From assembly GCF_000820515.1 (NCBI RefSeq), contig NZ_JXDG01000020.1, positions 1-64,000 on the forward strand: a stretch of 64,000 nt of DNA, read 5' to 3'. Positions 22,886-31,933 of the stretch are shown piece after piece (the stretch's first letter is position 1; each line of letters opens with the position of its first letter). A program made the position numbers and the translations under genes. Under the pieces are notes generated by a model, which saw only the letters and a list, made by a program, of their open reading frames with translations, did not search any database and was not told where the DNA came from. Source of the stretch: Pseudomonas batumici (GTDB lineage: Bacteria; Pseudomonadota; Gammaproteobacteria; Pseudomonadales; Pseudomonadaceae).

Positions 22886-23479
22886 TCAGTGCCCACGCAG
22901 CATGGCAATCAGGGTGCGCGGCACGAGGGCCACCATCACCAGATGCACCACGGTAAAAGCGACCAGCAGGGCCATGCAGACAAAATGCACGATGCGCGCT
23001 GAGTCATAACCGCCCATCAGCTCCCTCAGCAAAGGAAACTGCACCGACTTCCAGATCACCAGGCCCGACAGCACGAGCACAACAAGATCGAGTACGACAA
23101 ACAGGTAGGCAAGCTTTTGCAGGGCGTTGTATTGCCGCAAGTCCGCATGGGCGAGCTTGCCCCTGAGAGCTGCCAGAAAATCATGAAAGACGTCGGTGGG
23201 GCGTATGGGGAAAAACTTGTAGGCGATGCGGCCGGAGAAAATATTGAGCAGCAGGTAAACGATACCGTTGATGAACAGTATCCACATCGCCGCAAAATGC
23301 CAAAGGAGTGCCCCCGCCAACCAACCACCCAAGGTGATACCGGCGGGAATCTGAAAGGAAAAAATCGGCGAGGCGTTATAGATTCGCCAACCGCTCATGA
23401 CCAGGATGACCACAGCGATGACATTGACCCAGTGGGTCAGCCGGAGCCAGATCGGGTGAATCGTTTGGGGGTTACTCAT
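22886..23479 (-). CDS. Cytochrome b membrane partner of the Mo enzyme
   Basis: 197 residues from the ATG at 23479. Four hydrophobic segments with histidines in the right places for b-haems: LTHWVNVIAVVILVMSG, LLWHFAAMWILFINGIVYLLL, IVHFVCMALLVAFTVVHLVMV. This is a cytochrome b561-like domain that carries electrons from the quinone pool to the periplasmic Mo protein encoded 3 bases downstream. An upstream extension to 23581 is hydrophilic and rejected. Confidence 0.88.
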   Translation of the reverse strand: MSNPQTIHPIWLRLTHWVNVIAVVILVMSGWRIYNASPIFSFQIPAGITLGGWLAGALLWHFAAMWILFINGIVYLLLNIFSGRIAYKFFPIRPTDVFHDFLAALRGKLAHADLRQYNALQKLAYLFVVLDLVVLVLSGLVIWKSVQFPLLRELMGGYDSARIVHFVCMALLVAFTVVHLVMVALVPRTLIAMLRGH

Positions 23480-23692
23480 AGTTCCTGTCCTACCGGCACA
23501 GTGCCGACGAATCCCCCCGACCACCACGAAATGTGTTGGCTCAATCCCCCCATGGTCAACCCGCAACTCCAATGGAGTCACAAACTACGCCGACCGGATG
23601 ACGCATTTATCAGACTAGCATCGGGTTATAGACGGTGTTTCACATTATTGCGGGGTGGCAAACCGAGGGCCCTGATCTCATGGGATTTCAGG

Positions 23693-23722
23693 TCCGGGAT
23701 CGAGCGTAGCGTCGCTCCCGGA
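23693..23722. repeat. Hairpin between cytochrome b and peroxiredoxin
   Basis: TCCGGGA..GAGCG / CGCTC..CCCGGA, an imperfect GC-rich palindrome 45 bases after the peroxiredoxin stop. No T run. It may be a REP-like unit or an mRNA-stabilising structure. Confidence 0.4.
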
Positions 23723-23766
23723 TCCATCATCCTTCTCCAAATTGATCGAGCCCTTGCGGGTTGTTG

Positions 23767-24420
23767 TTACTTCGGCTGTGCCACGGTGCGCAAATAAGGC
23801 TTCAACGTCTTGAAGCCCTGCGGGTATTTCTTCCTGGCATCTTCGTCGGACACCGAAGTGGGGATGATGACGTCCTCACCCGGACGCCAGTTCACTGGGG
23901 TGGCGACGGTGTGCTTGGCGTTCAATTGCAGAGAGTCGAGCAGGCGCAACACTTCGTCGAAGTTGCGCCCGGCACTCATTGGGTAGACCAGCATCGCCTT
24001 GACTTTCTTGTCCGGGCCGACGATGAACACCGAACGCACCGTGGCGTTGTCCACGGCGGTGCGTGCGCCGCCGGAGGCATTCGGGTGAATCATGTCGTAG
24101 AGCTTCGCTACGACCAGGTTCTCGTCGCCGATCATGGGATAGTTGACCGCATGGCCCTGGGTTTCCTTGATGTCACCGAGCCAGGCCAGGTGGTCACTGA
24201 CCGGGTCGACGCTGAGCCCGACTATCTTGGTGTTACGTTTGTCGAACTCCGGCTTGAGTCCGGCCATATAACCGAGTTCGGTGGTACAGACAGGGGTGAA
24301 ATCCTTCGGGTGCGAGAACAGAATGGCCCACTTGTCGCCAATCCACTCGTGGAAGTGGAGCGGACCTTCGGTGCTTTCGGCAGTGAAATCCGGTGCTTCA
24401 TCGCCAATGCGGATTGCCAT
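23767..24420 (-). CDS. lsfA: 1-Cys peroxiredoxin (Prx6/LsfA type)
   Basis: 217 residues from the ATG at 24420, with a GGAGAT site. The peroxidatic Cys45 sits in SHPKDFTPVCTTELG. The long C-terminal domain (VDNATVRSVFIVGPDKKVKAM, then RPGEDVIIPTSV, and KYPQGFKTLKPYLR) is typical of Prx6. No resolving cysteine is present, so it uses an external reductant. LsfA-type enzymes in pseudomonads detoxify peroxides and are induced by sulfate limitation or oxidative stress. The longer upstream frame to 24564 lacks similarity and is not used. Confidence 0.93.
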   Translation of the reverse strand: MAIRIGDEAPDFTAESTEGPLHFHEWIGDKWAILFSHPKDFTPVCTTELGYMAGLKPEFDKRNTKIVGLSVDPVSDHLAWLGDIKETQGHAVNYPMIGDENLVVAKLYDMIHPNASGGARTAVDNATVRSVFIVGPDKKVKAMLVYPMSAGRNFDEVLRLLDSLQLNAKHTVATPVNWRPGEDVIIPTSVSDEDARKKYPQGFKTLKPYLRTVAQPK

Positions 24421-24856
24421 GTTCGATCTCCTTGCAGTGACTGGGAGGGAAGCTATCAGCACAGCTGACTGCTGTTGCGACGGCGTTCGAATGTTTGCAT
24501 CGAACCTGTCGGAGCGAATGAGTATAGGAGACGCTCCAAGATAAGGCGCAAACCCGCTCATCAACTATGTAAGTAATTGAAATTTATTATTTTTATTGGG
24601 TATCAGAGCGGCATGTCTTGCCACTTGACCCACACCTCATCCTGCCAATGCAGCAGGCTGGCCGAATGCCTGGGGAAAGTAACAGCCGCTCCTATCGCCA
24701 CCAAACAGATGTGGATAAGATCGAAAGAAACAAATAGAAACATTTCAGCGAAAAAATATTACGCCGATAACTGCCTTGAGAAGCCACCAAGGGTCCCCGG
24801 GAACAGTTTCCCTGTCACCTGAAAACCAAGAACAGAATGCCTTGTGGGGAAATGGA
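24421..24856. other. Divergent promoter region, peroxiredoxin and chemoreceptor
   Basis: 436 bases without a supported gene. It should hold both promoters. Several short open frames are present but none has a ribosome site or recognisable sequence. The right half is AT-rich. Confidence 0.5.
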
Positions 24857-26779
24857 ATGAGTAAATGGCTCGGCAATATCAGCGTCAACCTCAAGCTGGC
24901 CCTGGGCTTCGGCCTGGTATTGGCACTGACCTCTGTCCTTGCACTGACCGGCTGGACCAGCCTGGACAGCTTGGTTTGGCGCAGCGACCGCATGGGCGAT
25001 GTCACCTTGTTGAACGCGCTGCTGACCAAAGTACGCGAGGCTCGCCTGCAGTACGTGGTGACCAATGGCGATGAAACGGCTGCGCAGAACGTGCAGGTGA
25101 ATCTGGACGCCTTCAACGCCCAGGAGCAAAAACTGATCAGCACGTTCAAAAAGCCTGAATTTGTCAAACTCCTTCAGGAACAGGCGGTCATCGTCGGCAA
25201 ATTCCAGCAGTCCCTGAATAAAATGCATGACGCCTATCGAGTCCGCAACAGTGCACGCCAAACCTTCAGCAGCAGCGGGGAAGCGGCCTTCAAGCAGATC
25301 GACGCAATCCGCAGCAGCGTGCTGCAAATGCCCCCGGGCGACGTGGAGCGTTTCGAACGCTTCCAGGCCATCACCCAAGTCCAGGAACTGTTCCTGCTGA
25401 GCCGTTTCGAAGTTCGCGGTTACATCGCCGACGGCACTCCGAATAGCGAGCAGAAGGCCTTGAAGCAACTCAATGAAGCCGTTGATGGCCTGAAACAGCT
25501 TGGCGAACATTTCAGCTCGTCCCAACCGGATGCATGGCATCAGCTGGAAACCGCCCTGGGCAACTACCGGACCGCCTTCCTGGACTTCAAGACGGCTGGC
25601 AACGTCGTGACCCTGACGGGCAAGGAGCTGGTCGACCAAGTGGGCCAGATATCGGCTATCAGCGACGCCCTTTACCAGGGGCAAATAGACAGCCGCAACA
25701 GCGAAGTCGTCCAGACTCGCACGCTGCAATTGGGCTGTGCCTTGTTCACCTTGCTGTTCGGCATCCTGGCCGCGGTCATCATCACCCGCCAGATTACCCG
25801 ACCGATCCGCGAAACCCTGGCCGTGGTCGAACGCATTGCCGCCGGCGACCTGACCCACAACCTGGTGGTGACGCGCCGTGACGAACTGGGTGTGTTGCAA
25901 CAAGGCATCCGGCGCATGGGCACGACCCTGCGCGAGCTGATCAGCGGTATTCGCGATGGCGTCACGCAGATCACCAATGCCGCCGAAGCGCTGTCGGCGG
26001 TGACCGAACAGACCAGCATTGGCGTTAACAGTCAGAAAGTCGAGACCGATCAGGTCGCCACCGCCATGCACGAAATGACCACCACGGTGCAGGAAGTCGC
26101 GCGCAACGCCGAACAAGCCTCGCAAGCCGCTGTAGACGCCGACGGCCAGGCCCGTGAAGGTGACAAAGTGGTTGCCGAGGTCATCGCGCAGATCGAGCAC
26201 CTGGCTGCGCAAGTGGTGCGCTCCACCGAGGCGATGACGCTCCTGCAGCAGGAAAGCAGCAAGATCGGTAGCGTCATGGACGTGATCAAGGCCGTGGCCG
26301 AGCAGACCAACCTGTTGGCCCTCAACGCGGCCATCGAAGCCGCCCGTGCCGGTGAGGCCGGTCGTGGTTTCGCCGTGGTCGCCGATGAAGTTCGCAGCCT
26401 GGCCCAGCGTACCCAGAAGTCCACCGAGGAGATCGAAGGGCTGGTCGCCGGTTTGCAAAGTGGCACCGAGCAGGTGGCCAACGTCATGAACAACAGTCGC
26501 AGCCTGACCGATAACAGCGTCGAACTGACGCGCAAGGCCGGTGTGTCACTGGGCAATATCACCCGCACGGTGTCGAACATCCAGTCGATGAATCAGCAGA
26601 TCGCGGCCGCCGCCGAGCAACAGAGCGCCGTGGCCGACGAGATCAGCCGCAGCATCGTCAACGTGCGCGACGTTTCCGAGCAGACCGCTGCCGCCAGCGA
26701 CGAAACCGCCGCCTCCAGCGTCGAGCTGGCACGGTTGGGCAACCAGTTGCAGATGATGGTCAGCCATTTCAAGGTTTGA
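24857..26779 (+). CDS. Methyl-accepting chemotaxis protein with HBM-type sensor
   Basis: 640 residues from the ATG at 24857. TM1 is at about 11-33, a large helical periplasmic domain spans about 40-285 with no PAS or Cache motif, and TM2 is at about 291-311 ([18 protein letters not shown]). A HAMP domain follows (about 312-365), then a signalling hairpin with the hallmark [18 protein letters not shown] and [15 protein letters not shown]. The two-bundle helical sensor (HBM) is used by several pseudomonad receptors for organic acids such as TCA-cycle intermediates; ligand not deducible here. No C-terminal CheR pentapeptide. No che genes are near, so it is an orphan receptor. Confidence 0.92.
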   Translation: MSKWLGNISVNLKLALGFGLVLALTSVLALTGWTSLDSLVWRSDRMGDVTLLNALLTKVREARLQYVVTNGDETAAQNVQVNLDAFNAQEQKLISTFKKPEFVKLLQEQAVIVGKFQQSLNKMHDAYRVRNSARQTFSSSGEAAFKQIDAIRSSVLQMPPGDVERFERFQAITQVQELFLLSRFEVRGYIADGTPNSEQKALKQLNEAVDGLKQLGEHFSSSQPDAWHQLETALGNYRTAFLDFKTAGNVVTLTGKELVDQVGQISAISDALYQGQIDSRNSEVVQTRTLQLGCALFTLLFGILAAVIITRQITRPIRETLAVVERIAAGDLTHNLVVTRRDELGVLQQGIRRMGTTLRELISGIRDGVTQITNAAEALSAVTEQTSIGVNSQKVETDQVATAMHEMTTTVQEVARNAEQASQAAVDADGQAREGDKVVAEVIAQIEHLAAQVVRSTEAMTLLQQESSKIGSVMDVIKAVAEQTNLLALNAAIEAARAGEAGRGFAVVADEVRSLAQRTQKSTEEIEGLVAGLQSGTEQVANVMNNSRSLTDNSVELTRKAGVSLGNITRTVSNIQSMNQQIAAAAEQQSAVADEISRSIVNVRDVSEQTAAASDETAASSVELARLGNQLQMMVSHFKV

Positions 26780-26934
26780 CGAAGCAAGGGGGGGAGGTGT
26801 CAGCAAGCGCAAGCCTTGTCGATTTGATCTGCGACAACTGCCTTTGATCGCGAATACCCGATCATTGTACTGCGGATTGACCGCGATGCTCGTCGGTGAG
26901 CGTCAGCTCCGCGACAAGGCAGAGGAGTAGCTTT

Positions 26935-28116
26935 ATGCAAGTGCTTGAGCGCAGTGAAACCAGGGCGGTCCCGCCGCTGTTGCAGCTGGCCTTTCGGTTA
27001 TTTTTCCTCGCCGGCTGCTTCTTGGCGGTGCTGGCCATCCCCCTTTGGCTGACAGCCCTCAGTGGTGGCATTTCCAGCTGGCAGCCGGCCGGTGGTTGGC
27101 TGGGCTGGCATCGACACGAGATGCTGTTCGGGTTTGCCCTGGCGATTGTCGCGGGCTTTCTGCTGACGGCCGTGCAGACCTGGACCGGACGTCCCGGTGT
27201 CAGCGGCACACCGTTGGCGGTGTTGGCACTGTTGTGGTTCAGCGCGCGCGTGGCCTGGCTGGTCAATCTGCCATGGCCGTTGCTCGCGCTGCTGGAGTTG
27301 GCATTCCCGCTGGCCGTGGCATTTTCCATGGGGATGACCCTGTGGAAGGTACGGCAGAAGCGTAACTACCCGATTGTGATCATGTTGCTGCTGCTGAGCG
27401 GGGCCGACGGCCTGTCCCTGTATGGCCTGGTTGAAGGGCATGAAGGCTGGCAGCGCCAGGGCGTATTGACCGGTATCTGGCTGGTGGCGGCCATGATGGG
27501 GTTGATCGGTGGGCGCATCATTCCGTTCTTCACCCAGCGCGGTCTTGGCCGGGCCGAGGGCGTTGCCCCTTGGCCCTGGCTGGATCGGCTGCTGTTGGTG
27601 GGCTCGCCGCTGGTGGCCTTGCTCTATGCCGCAGGACCTGCGCTGACCCCCAACCCCTGGGTTGGCCTGCTGTTCACGGTGTTGGCGGCCGGGCATCTGC
27701 TGCGTCTGTTGCGCTGGCATGATCGGGCGTTCTGGCGCGTGCCGTTGCTGTGGTCGTTGCACCTGGCGTATGGCTGGCTGGCGGTGGCTTGTCTCGGGAT
27801 GGCGCTGTGGCATTTCGGCGTGCCGTTGAACCCGAGCCTGGCGCTGCATTGCCTGACGGTAGGGGCGATGGGGGGGCTGATCCTGGCAATGATCGCGCGG
27901 GTCAGCCTGGGACATACCGGTCGTGCCCTGGAACCGCCGTCGGGCATGACCCTGGCGTTCATTTTGCTGAACCTTGGGTGTCTCAGCCGGGTCGTGTTGA
28001 TCCTGTTCTTTCCCTTGCCGGCGTTGTGGCTGGCCGGCCTGTGCTGGGCGTCGGGGTTCGCGCTGTACGCCTGGCGTTATGGGCCGATGCTGCTGCAAGC
28101 CCGGGTTGACGCTTGA
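26935..28116 (+). CDS. nnrS: NnrS family membrane protein
   Basis: 393 residues from the ATG at 26935, with GAGGAG upstream. About 12 hydrophobic segments and the family pattern: FRLFFLAGCFLAVLAIPLW, WLGWHRHEMLFGFALAIVAGFLLTAVQTWTG, RIIPFFTQRGL and HCLTVGAMGGLILAMIARVSLGHTGR. NnrS proteins bind haem and copper and protect against nitric oxide stress. It is not next to denitrification genes here, and is followed by a terminator. Confidence 0.92.
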   Translation: MQVLERSETRAVPPLLQLAFRLFFLAGCFLAVLAIPLWLTALSGGISSWQPAGGWLGWHRHEMLFGFALAIVAGFLLTAVQTWTGRPGVSGTPLAVLALLWFSARVAWLVNLPWPLLALLELAFPLAVAFSMGMTLWKVRQKRNYPIVIMLLLLSGADGLSLYGLVEGHEGWQRQGVLTGIWLVAAMMGLIGGRIIPFFTQRGLGRAEGVAPWPWLDRLLLVGSPLVALLYAAGPALTPNPWVGLLFTVLAAGHLLRLLRWHDRAFWRVPLLWSLHLAYGWLAVACLGMALWHFGVPLNPSLALHCLTVGAMGGLILAMIARVSLGHTGRALEPPSGMTLAFILLNLGCLSRVVLILFFPLPALWLAGLCWASGFALYAWRYGPMLLQARVDA

Positions 28117-28139
28117 TATGGGTGCTACTGAGCGTTCTG

Positions 28140-28165
28140 AAGGCCCCTTGCATGGGGCCTTTTGC
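28140..28165 (+). terminator. Intrinsic terminator after nnrS
   Basis: AAGGCCCC / GGGGCCTT with a TTGCAT loop, then TTGCTTTCTG; 23 bases after the stop. Confidence 0.8.
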
Positions 28166-28208
28166 TTTCTGCGGCTTCTGTTGCCCCTCCGGCCAAAGGG
28201 GCGGCGAG

Positions 28209-29078
28209 TCAACCGCCGAGACTCTGTACCAGGCTCTCGAGCATTTCAGCGGTTGCATTGTCCTGCGCCAGTTCCAAGGCGACAGGCACGCTAAGCTGGC
28301 GGGTCAGACGGTATTCGCTCGGTGTGCAGCTGGCGAACTGCTTGAAGGCGCGAGCGAAGTAGGAGGGGTCCTTGAAACCGGCCTCGTAGCCGATGCTGGT
28401 AATGGGCATCTGGCTGTTGTCCAGCAGCTCCTTGGCGAAGTTCATGCGCTTGTTCAGGATGTAGTCCGTGAAGCCGAGTCCGTAGGCTTCCTTGAACAGA
28501 CGGCTGAAGCGAAAGGCGGTCATGCCGCAACGCTTGGCCAGTTCCTTCTGGTCGATGCTGTCTCGAAAGTGCTGATCGATGTATAGCAATACGTGGCTGA
28601 GCGCCTGGTGCTTCTGGTGGCCCGGCGTCATCCGGATGCTGCCCGGCAAGGTCGGGGAATGGTCAATCCGTGGAGTCTTGCGTTGGTCGTTGATGGTGCG
28701 GCGCAGTTCGTAGAGCTGAACCACGGCGGTCAGGTAGCGATTCTTTTCGGCGGCGCTAAGGGGCAGCACCATGTATTCCCAGACACACGAGCGCATGGCC
28801 CATACGGCCAGTTCCTCGGAGTGTTGCACGGTGAACATGGTGATCGGAATGGTGGGGGCGGTGTGCTTGATCTCCAGCAACATCCTCAGCCCCAGTGTGT
28901 CGGGACGATCGAAATGGATGCAGATCATGTCGGCGTGCACCTTGCCCGAGAACACCGATTCCTTCGCCAGTACACAGTCGCAGGCGTGCTCAAACTGCGC
29001 GATGAGCTCGGGGGTGCTTCGATCATGGGTCCGATCGAACCACAGCAATGATGGTTTTCTGGTCACCTTCGACGTCAT
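28209..29078 (-). CDS. Receiver-like / AraC-type transcriptional regulator
   Basis: 289 residues. Residues about 8-125 have receiver-domain alternation (PSLLWFD at strand 1, ADMICIHFDRPD at strand 3, TIPITMFTVQHSEE at strand 4). The normal Lys in the last loop is missing (YMVLPLS), so phosphorylation as in canonical receivers is doubtful; Asp57 is the candidate site. Residues about 170-280 are an AraC DNA-binding domain (CGMTAFRFSRLFKEAYGLGFTDYI, then GYEAGFKDPSYFARAFKQF). It is transcribed away from the Tad locus, 405 bases from flp1, so it may regulate it (inference). Confidence 0.85.
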   Translation of the reverse strand: MTSKVTRKPSLLWFDRTHDRSTPELIAQFEHACDCVLAKESVFSGKVHADMICIHFDRPDTLGLRMLLEIKHTAPTIPITMFTVQHSEELAVWAMRSCVWEYMVLPLSAAEKNRYLTAVVQLYELRRTINDQRKTPRIDHSPTLPGSIRMTPGHQKHQALSHVLLYIDQHFRDSIDQKELAKRCGMTAFRFSRLFKEAYGLGFTDYILNKRMNFAKELLDNSQMPITSIGYEAGFKDPSYFARAFKQFASCTPSEYRLTRQLSVPVALELAQDNATAEMLESLVQSLGG

Positions 29079-29482
29079 GCCCTTGGCTCTGAGGTTCGTA
29101 CAGCCATCCAGTGAGTAGTATTGTCAATGTGATATCACCTTTCAGATTGAATCCTGATAAAAAAAGCTGAGTCCAGTTCCATATGCTCTATGTCCCGCCT
29201 GGCGGCCCGGGCCGGCCAGTGATTTATGGGTGTATGGGCCGGGATCGACCGTTCGTCGTTTGTGAATCATCGGCAGGGTGTTGGCGAACCCTGCCGTGTT
29301 TCTGCCTTTTCTTTCCCCTGCGCCCATGCCGATTACCCGCTGCAGTGCGTGCCCGCAAAAAAGTCCTAGCGATACGCAAAATCCTCCTAACCCTCTTGCA
29401 AGTGCCCTGACTAAGGTAGCCACAAGCAGTTTAAAAAGAGCTGCTTCCCCGTAAGAACAACAATCGAAATGAGGTGAGCGAA
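29079..29482. other. Divergent region in front of the Tad operon
   Basis: 404 bases with no supported gene; it should contain the AraC-type gene promoter and that of flp1. It includes the hairpin at 29271-29296. Confidence 0.5.
29271..29311 (+). promoter_or_regulatory. Leader hairpin, possible attenuator of the flp genes
   Basis: CGGCAGGGT / ACCCTGCCG, a perfect 9-base stem with an 8-base loop, followed by TGTTTCTGCCTTTTCTTTCC. The T content is moderate; position about 190 bases before flp1. Confidence 0.4.
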
Positions 29483-29677
29483 ATGACTCTTCAAACGATC
29501 AAGACTTCGGTAATGAAGTTCGCCAAAGATGAAGATGGCCTGACCATTGTGGAATATGCAGTGGCCGGTGGGTTGATTACGGTATTGGTGGCAGCCGCGT
29601 TCGTTCTTTTGGGCGGCGCCGTGAATACCAAGATCAGAGCACTGTGCCAGGCCGTTAACGGCAACGTTGCGTGCTGA
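29483..29677 (+). CDS. Flp-type pilin 1
   Basis: 64 residues from the ATG at 29483 (GAGGTG site upstream). The prepilin processing site is Gly19 followed by LTIVEYA: Glu24 and Tyr25 match the Flp motif G/XXXXEY. A long hydrophobic segment follows (AVAGGLITVLVAAAFVLLGGAV), then a mature part of about 45 residues with a cysteine pair near the end (LCQAVNGNVAC). It should be cleaved by TadV and assembled into the pilus. It is 55/64 identical to the second pilin. Confidence 0.93.
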   Translation: MTLQTIKTSVMKFAKDEDGLTIVEYAVAGGLITVLVAAAFVLLGGAVNTKIRALCQAVNGNVAC

Positions 29678-29724
29678 TCACCCAGACTTACGGCGGGAGG
29701 GATGCGACGCAGTCCATGGAATAA

Positions 29725-29758
29725 CCGGTGGTGACTGTCTTATTGATAACACCACCGG
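29725..29758 (+). promoter_or_regulatory. Stem-loop between the two flp genes
   Basis: CCGGTGGTG at 29725-29733 pairs perfectly with CACCACCGG at 29750-29758 around a 16-base loop. No T run follows, so it probably stabilises the flp1 message or thins transcription into flp2. Confidence 0.5.
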
Positions 29759-29834
29759 AAAACTCGATGAACTTCGAACGCTCCCTGCCCATGTAAGCAC
29801 GGGGTCATATTCCTGATCAAGTGAGGTGCGCAAA

Positions 29835-30029
29835 ATGAAACTGCAAGGAATAAAGACTTCGCTACGCAAGTTCGCCGAAGATGAAAAAGGTTTGACCATC
29901 GTGGAGTACGCCGTGGCCGGTGGGCTGATTACGGTCGCCGTTGCCGCTGCGTTCGTTCTGTTGGGCGGTGCGGTGAACACCAAGATCCTGGCGCTCTGCC
30001 AGGCGGTGAATAACAACGTTGCGTGCTAA
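29835..30029 (+). CDS. Flp-type pilin 2
   Basis: 64 residues from the ATG at 29835. Same layout as pilin 1: Gly19 followed by LTIVEYAVAGGLITV and a C-terminal LCQAVNNNVAC. Nine residues differ from pilin 1, mostly in the leader and at the ends (for example LVAAAF to AVAAAF, KIRALC to KILALC). It lies 157 bases after pilin 1 with its own ribosome site. Confidence 0.93.
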   Translation: MKLQGIKTSLRKFAEDEKGLTIVEYAVAGGLITVAVAAAFVLLGGAVNTKILALCQAVNNNVAC

Positions 30030-30056
30030 CGATTAATCCCACTTGGGAGACGCGCC

Positions 30057-30587
30057 ATGTCCACGGAACTGCTGGTTTCTACTATTTTGCTGATAGGACT
30101 TCTAGGCGTGGCGGTGGTGAGCGATCTGCTTCACCACCGTATTTCAAACACGCTGATCCTGTTGGGACTTGCCTTGGGATTGGCCGGTCAGTTGTATTCA
30201 GGGGGTGTAAGCGGATTGGGAGATGGTCTGTTGGGGCTCTTGATTTGTTTTGCACTGTTTCTGCCCATGTATGCGATGGGTGGCATGGCCGCCGGTGACG
30301 TCAAGTTAATGGCCATGGTCGGAAGTTTTCTACCTTTTCATTATGCGCTGTGGGCTGCGTTATTCAGCCTGATAGCCGGTGGCATGTGCGGTTTTCTGAT
30401 AGTGCTGATTCGCGGTCAGTTATTCAAGACTCTGGGGCGCTATTGGCTGATTCTGAGGGCGCAGGCTTACTTGGCGCCCACCTCAGATGAAGTGGCCGGC
30501 AAGCCTTTCCCTTATTCAATTGCCATTTTGCTCGGCACTTTAAACACCATTCACTGGCAACTCTTTGCCAGTGGGTTGGGAGGTTAG
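30057..30587 (+). CDS. tadV: TadV-type prepilin peptidase
   Basis: 176 residues with six hydrophobic segments. The type IV prepilin peptidase aspartates are visible: Asp23 in VVSDLLHHRISN and Asp81 in GMAAGDVKLMAM. It lacks the N-terminal methyltransferase domain of the PilD type, as TadV enzymes do. It cleaves the Flp pilins and probably the TadE/G-type minor proteins. It starts 27 bases after pilin 2, and its end carries the ribosome site for the next gene. Confidence 0.93.
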   Translation: MSTELLVSTILLIGLLGVAVVSDLLHHRISNTLILLGLALGLAGQLYSGGVSGLGDGLLGLLICFALFLPMYAMGGMAAGDVKLMAMVGSFLPFHYALWAALFSLIAGGMCGFLIVLIRGQLFKTLGRYWLILRAQAYLAPTSDEVAGKPFPYSIAILLGTLNTIHWQLFASGLGG

Positions 30588-30589
30588 TC

Positions 30590-31918
30590 ATGCACGTCGT
30601 CGAGACTGATGTCTACCACAATGAACGAGAGGCGGTGCAGCGACTCGCTCCCCAACCTTGCACGATCAGCGAGACGGGGCTGACGGATAGTTTCCTTGGT
30701 GAGTTGGTGTGCAAGCATTTGTATGACGCTGGCGTGCTGGACATGCCGAGGCTGGTGGAGCGCCTTGCGCTGACCGGTGCCGTCTTGGACGAGGTCCTGG
30801 TGTTTCTACGCAAGGATGGTCGCGTCGAGGTACTGGGTCAGTCGGGCGCGCAAATGGGTGGGCAGGCGCTGCGTTATGGCCTGACCGAGCGCGGTCGTGG
30901 TGCCGCTCGCGATGCCTTGTCGCGTAGCGGCTATGTCGGCGCGGCACCGTTCCCGGTGAATGCCTACCGCTCCCTGATCAAGCTGCAGACCATCCACCAT
31001 GGCAACATCGGAGCCCACGATATGCGCACGGCGCTCAGCGGCGTGGTGCTCACCGAGCAGATGCTCGATCAACTGGGCGTGGCGCTGAACTCCGGGCGTG
31101 CGCTGATGATTTATGGCCCCGCGGGGACCGGCAAGACCTATGTCAGCAGTCGATTGATTCGCCTGTTCGCCGAATCCATCTGGGTACCCCATGCCATCGT
31201 GATCAATGAATCGGTGATCGAGATTTATGACCCGCAGGTGCATCAGCGTCTGGATGACGACAGTCAACCGAACAACCTGATGCTCAACAAAGGGATCGAT
31301 CGTCGACTGCTGCGCTGCAAACGCCCTGTGGTCATCACCGGCGGTGAATTGAGCATGGAGCAGCTGGACGTTCGTTATGACCCCGGCACTCGTCAGTACC
31401 AGGCCGCCCTGCAGCTCAAGGCCAGCAATGGCCTGTTCATCATTGACGACATGGGCCGCCAGCGCATGGCACCGGCCGAGCTGTTCAATCGCTGGATCGT
31501 TCCGATGGAAGAGAAGCGCGACTTCCTCAACCTGGGGGGCGGACGGCATTGCGAACTGCCGTTCGACCTGATCCTGGTGTTCTCCACCAACCTCAATCCC
31601 CTGGAGTTGGCCGACGAGGCCTTCCTGCGGCGGATTGGCTACAAGCTGCAATTCGGTTACCTGAAGCCCGATCAGTACGAACAGATCTGGCGGCAGGAGT
31701 CCGAGCGCCTGGGTATTCGTCATGACCCGATGTTGGTGCGCCATGCACTGCAGAAACTGTACGCGGTTGAAGGCATGCCACTGGTGCCTTGCCATCCCCG
31801 CGATCTGCTGAGCATGGCACTCGATCGTCAGCGTTACCAGGGCGGCAGTGGGCCACTGTCGCCGCAGGAACTGGAATGGGCCTGGCACAACTACTTCGTT
31901 CAGCTCGACTTTCTTTGA
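30590..31918 (+). CDS. AAA-type ATPase encoded inside the Tad operon
   Basis: 442 residues, starting 2 bases after tadV. Walker A is GPAGTGKT at 176-183 and Walker B LFIIDDMGR with Asp286 and Asp287. A sensor-like VFSTNLNP (about 325) and an arginine-rich lid (EAFLRRIGYKLQFGY) follow. The N-terminal 100 residues look like a winged helix (MPRLVERLALTGAVLDEVLV.., RYGLTERGRGAARDAL). It is not one of the core Tad proteins (TadA and TadZ are encoded separately), yet it lies between tadV and cpaB. It may be a chaperone or a regulator of the pilus machine; function unknown. Confidence 0.82.
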   Translation: MHVVETDVYHNEREAVQRLAPQPCTISETGLTDSFLGELVCKHLYDAGVLDMPRLVERLALTGAVLDEVLVFLRKDGRVEVLGQSGAQMGGQALRYGLTERGRGAARDALSRSGYVGAAPFPVNAYRSLIKLQTIHHGNIGAHDMRTALSGVVLTEQMLDQLGVALNSGRALMIYGPAGTGKTYVSSRLIRLFAESIWVPHAIVINESVIEIYDPQVHQRLDDDSQPNNLMLNKGIDRRLLRCKRPVVITGGELSMEQLDVRYDPGTRQYQAALQLKASNGLFIIDDMGRQRMAPAELFNRWIVPMEEKRDFLNLGGGRHCELPFDLILVFSTNLNPLELADEAFLRRIGYKLQFGYLKPDQYEQIWRQESERLGIRHDPMLVRHALQKLYAVEGMPLVPCHPRDLLSMALDRQRYQGGSGPLSPQELEWAWHNYFVQLDFL

Positions 31919-31933
31919 GCAGGAGATACAGAA

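Noticed and set aside
24815..26458. A 547-codon minus-strand frame
   Set aside because: Antisense to the chemoreceptor, with no start signal or family features.
26998..28212. A 404-codon minus-strand frame rich in Gln, Arg and His
   Set aside because: Antisense to nnrS.
29380..29415. A sigma-54 promoter in front of flp1 (GGCAC..TTGCA-like bases)
   Set aside because: The two elements are in the wrong order and spacing.
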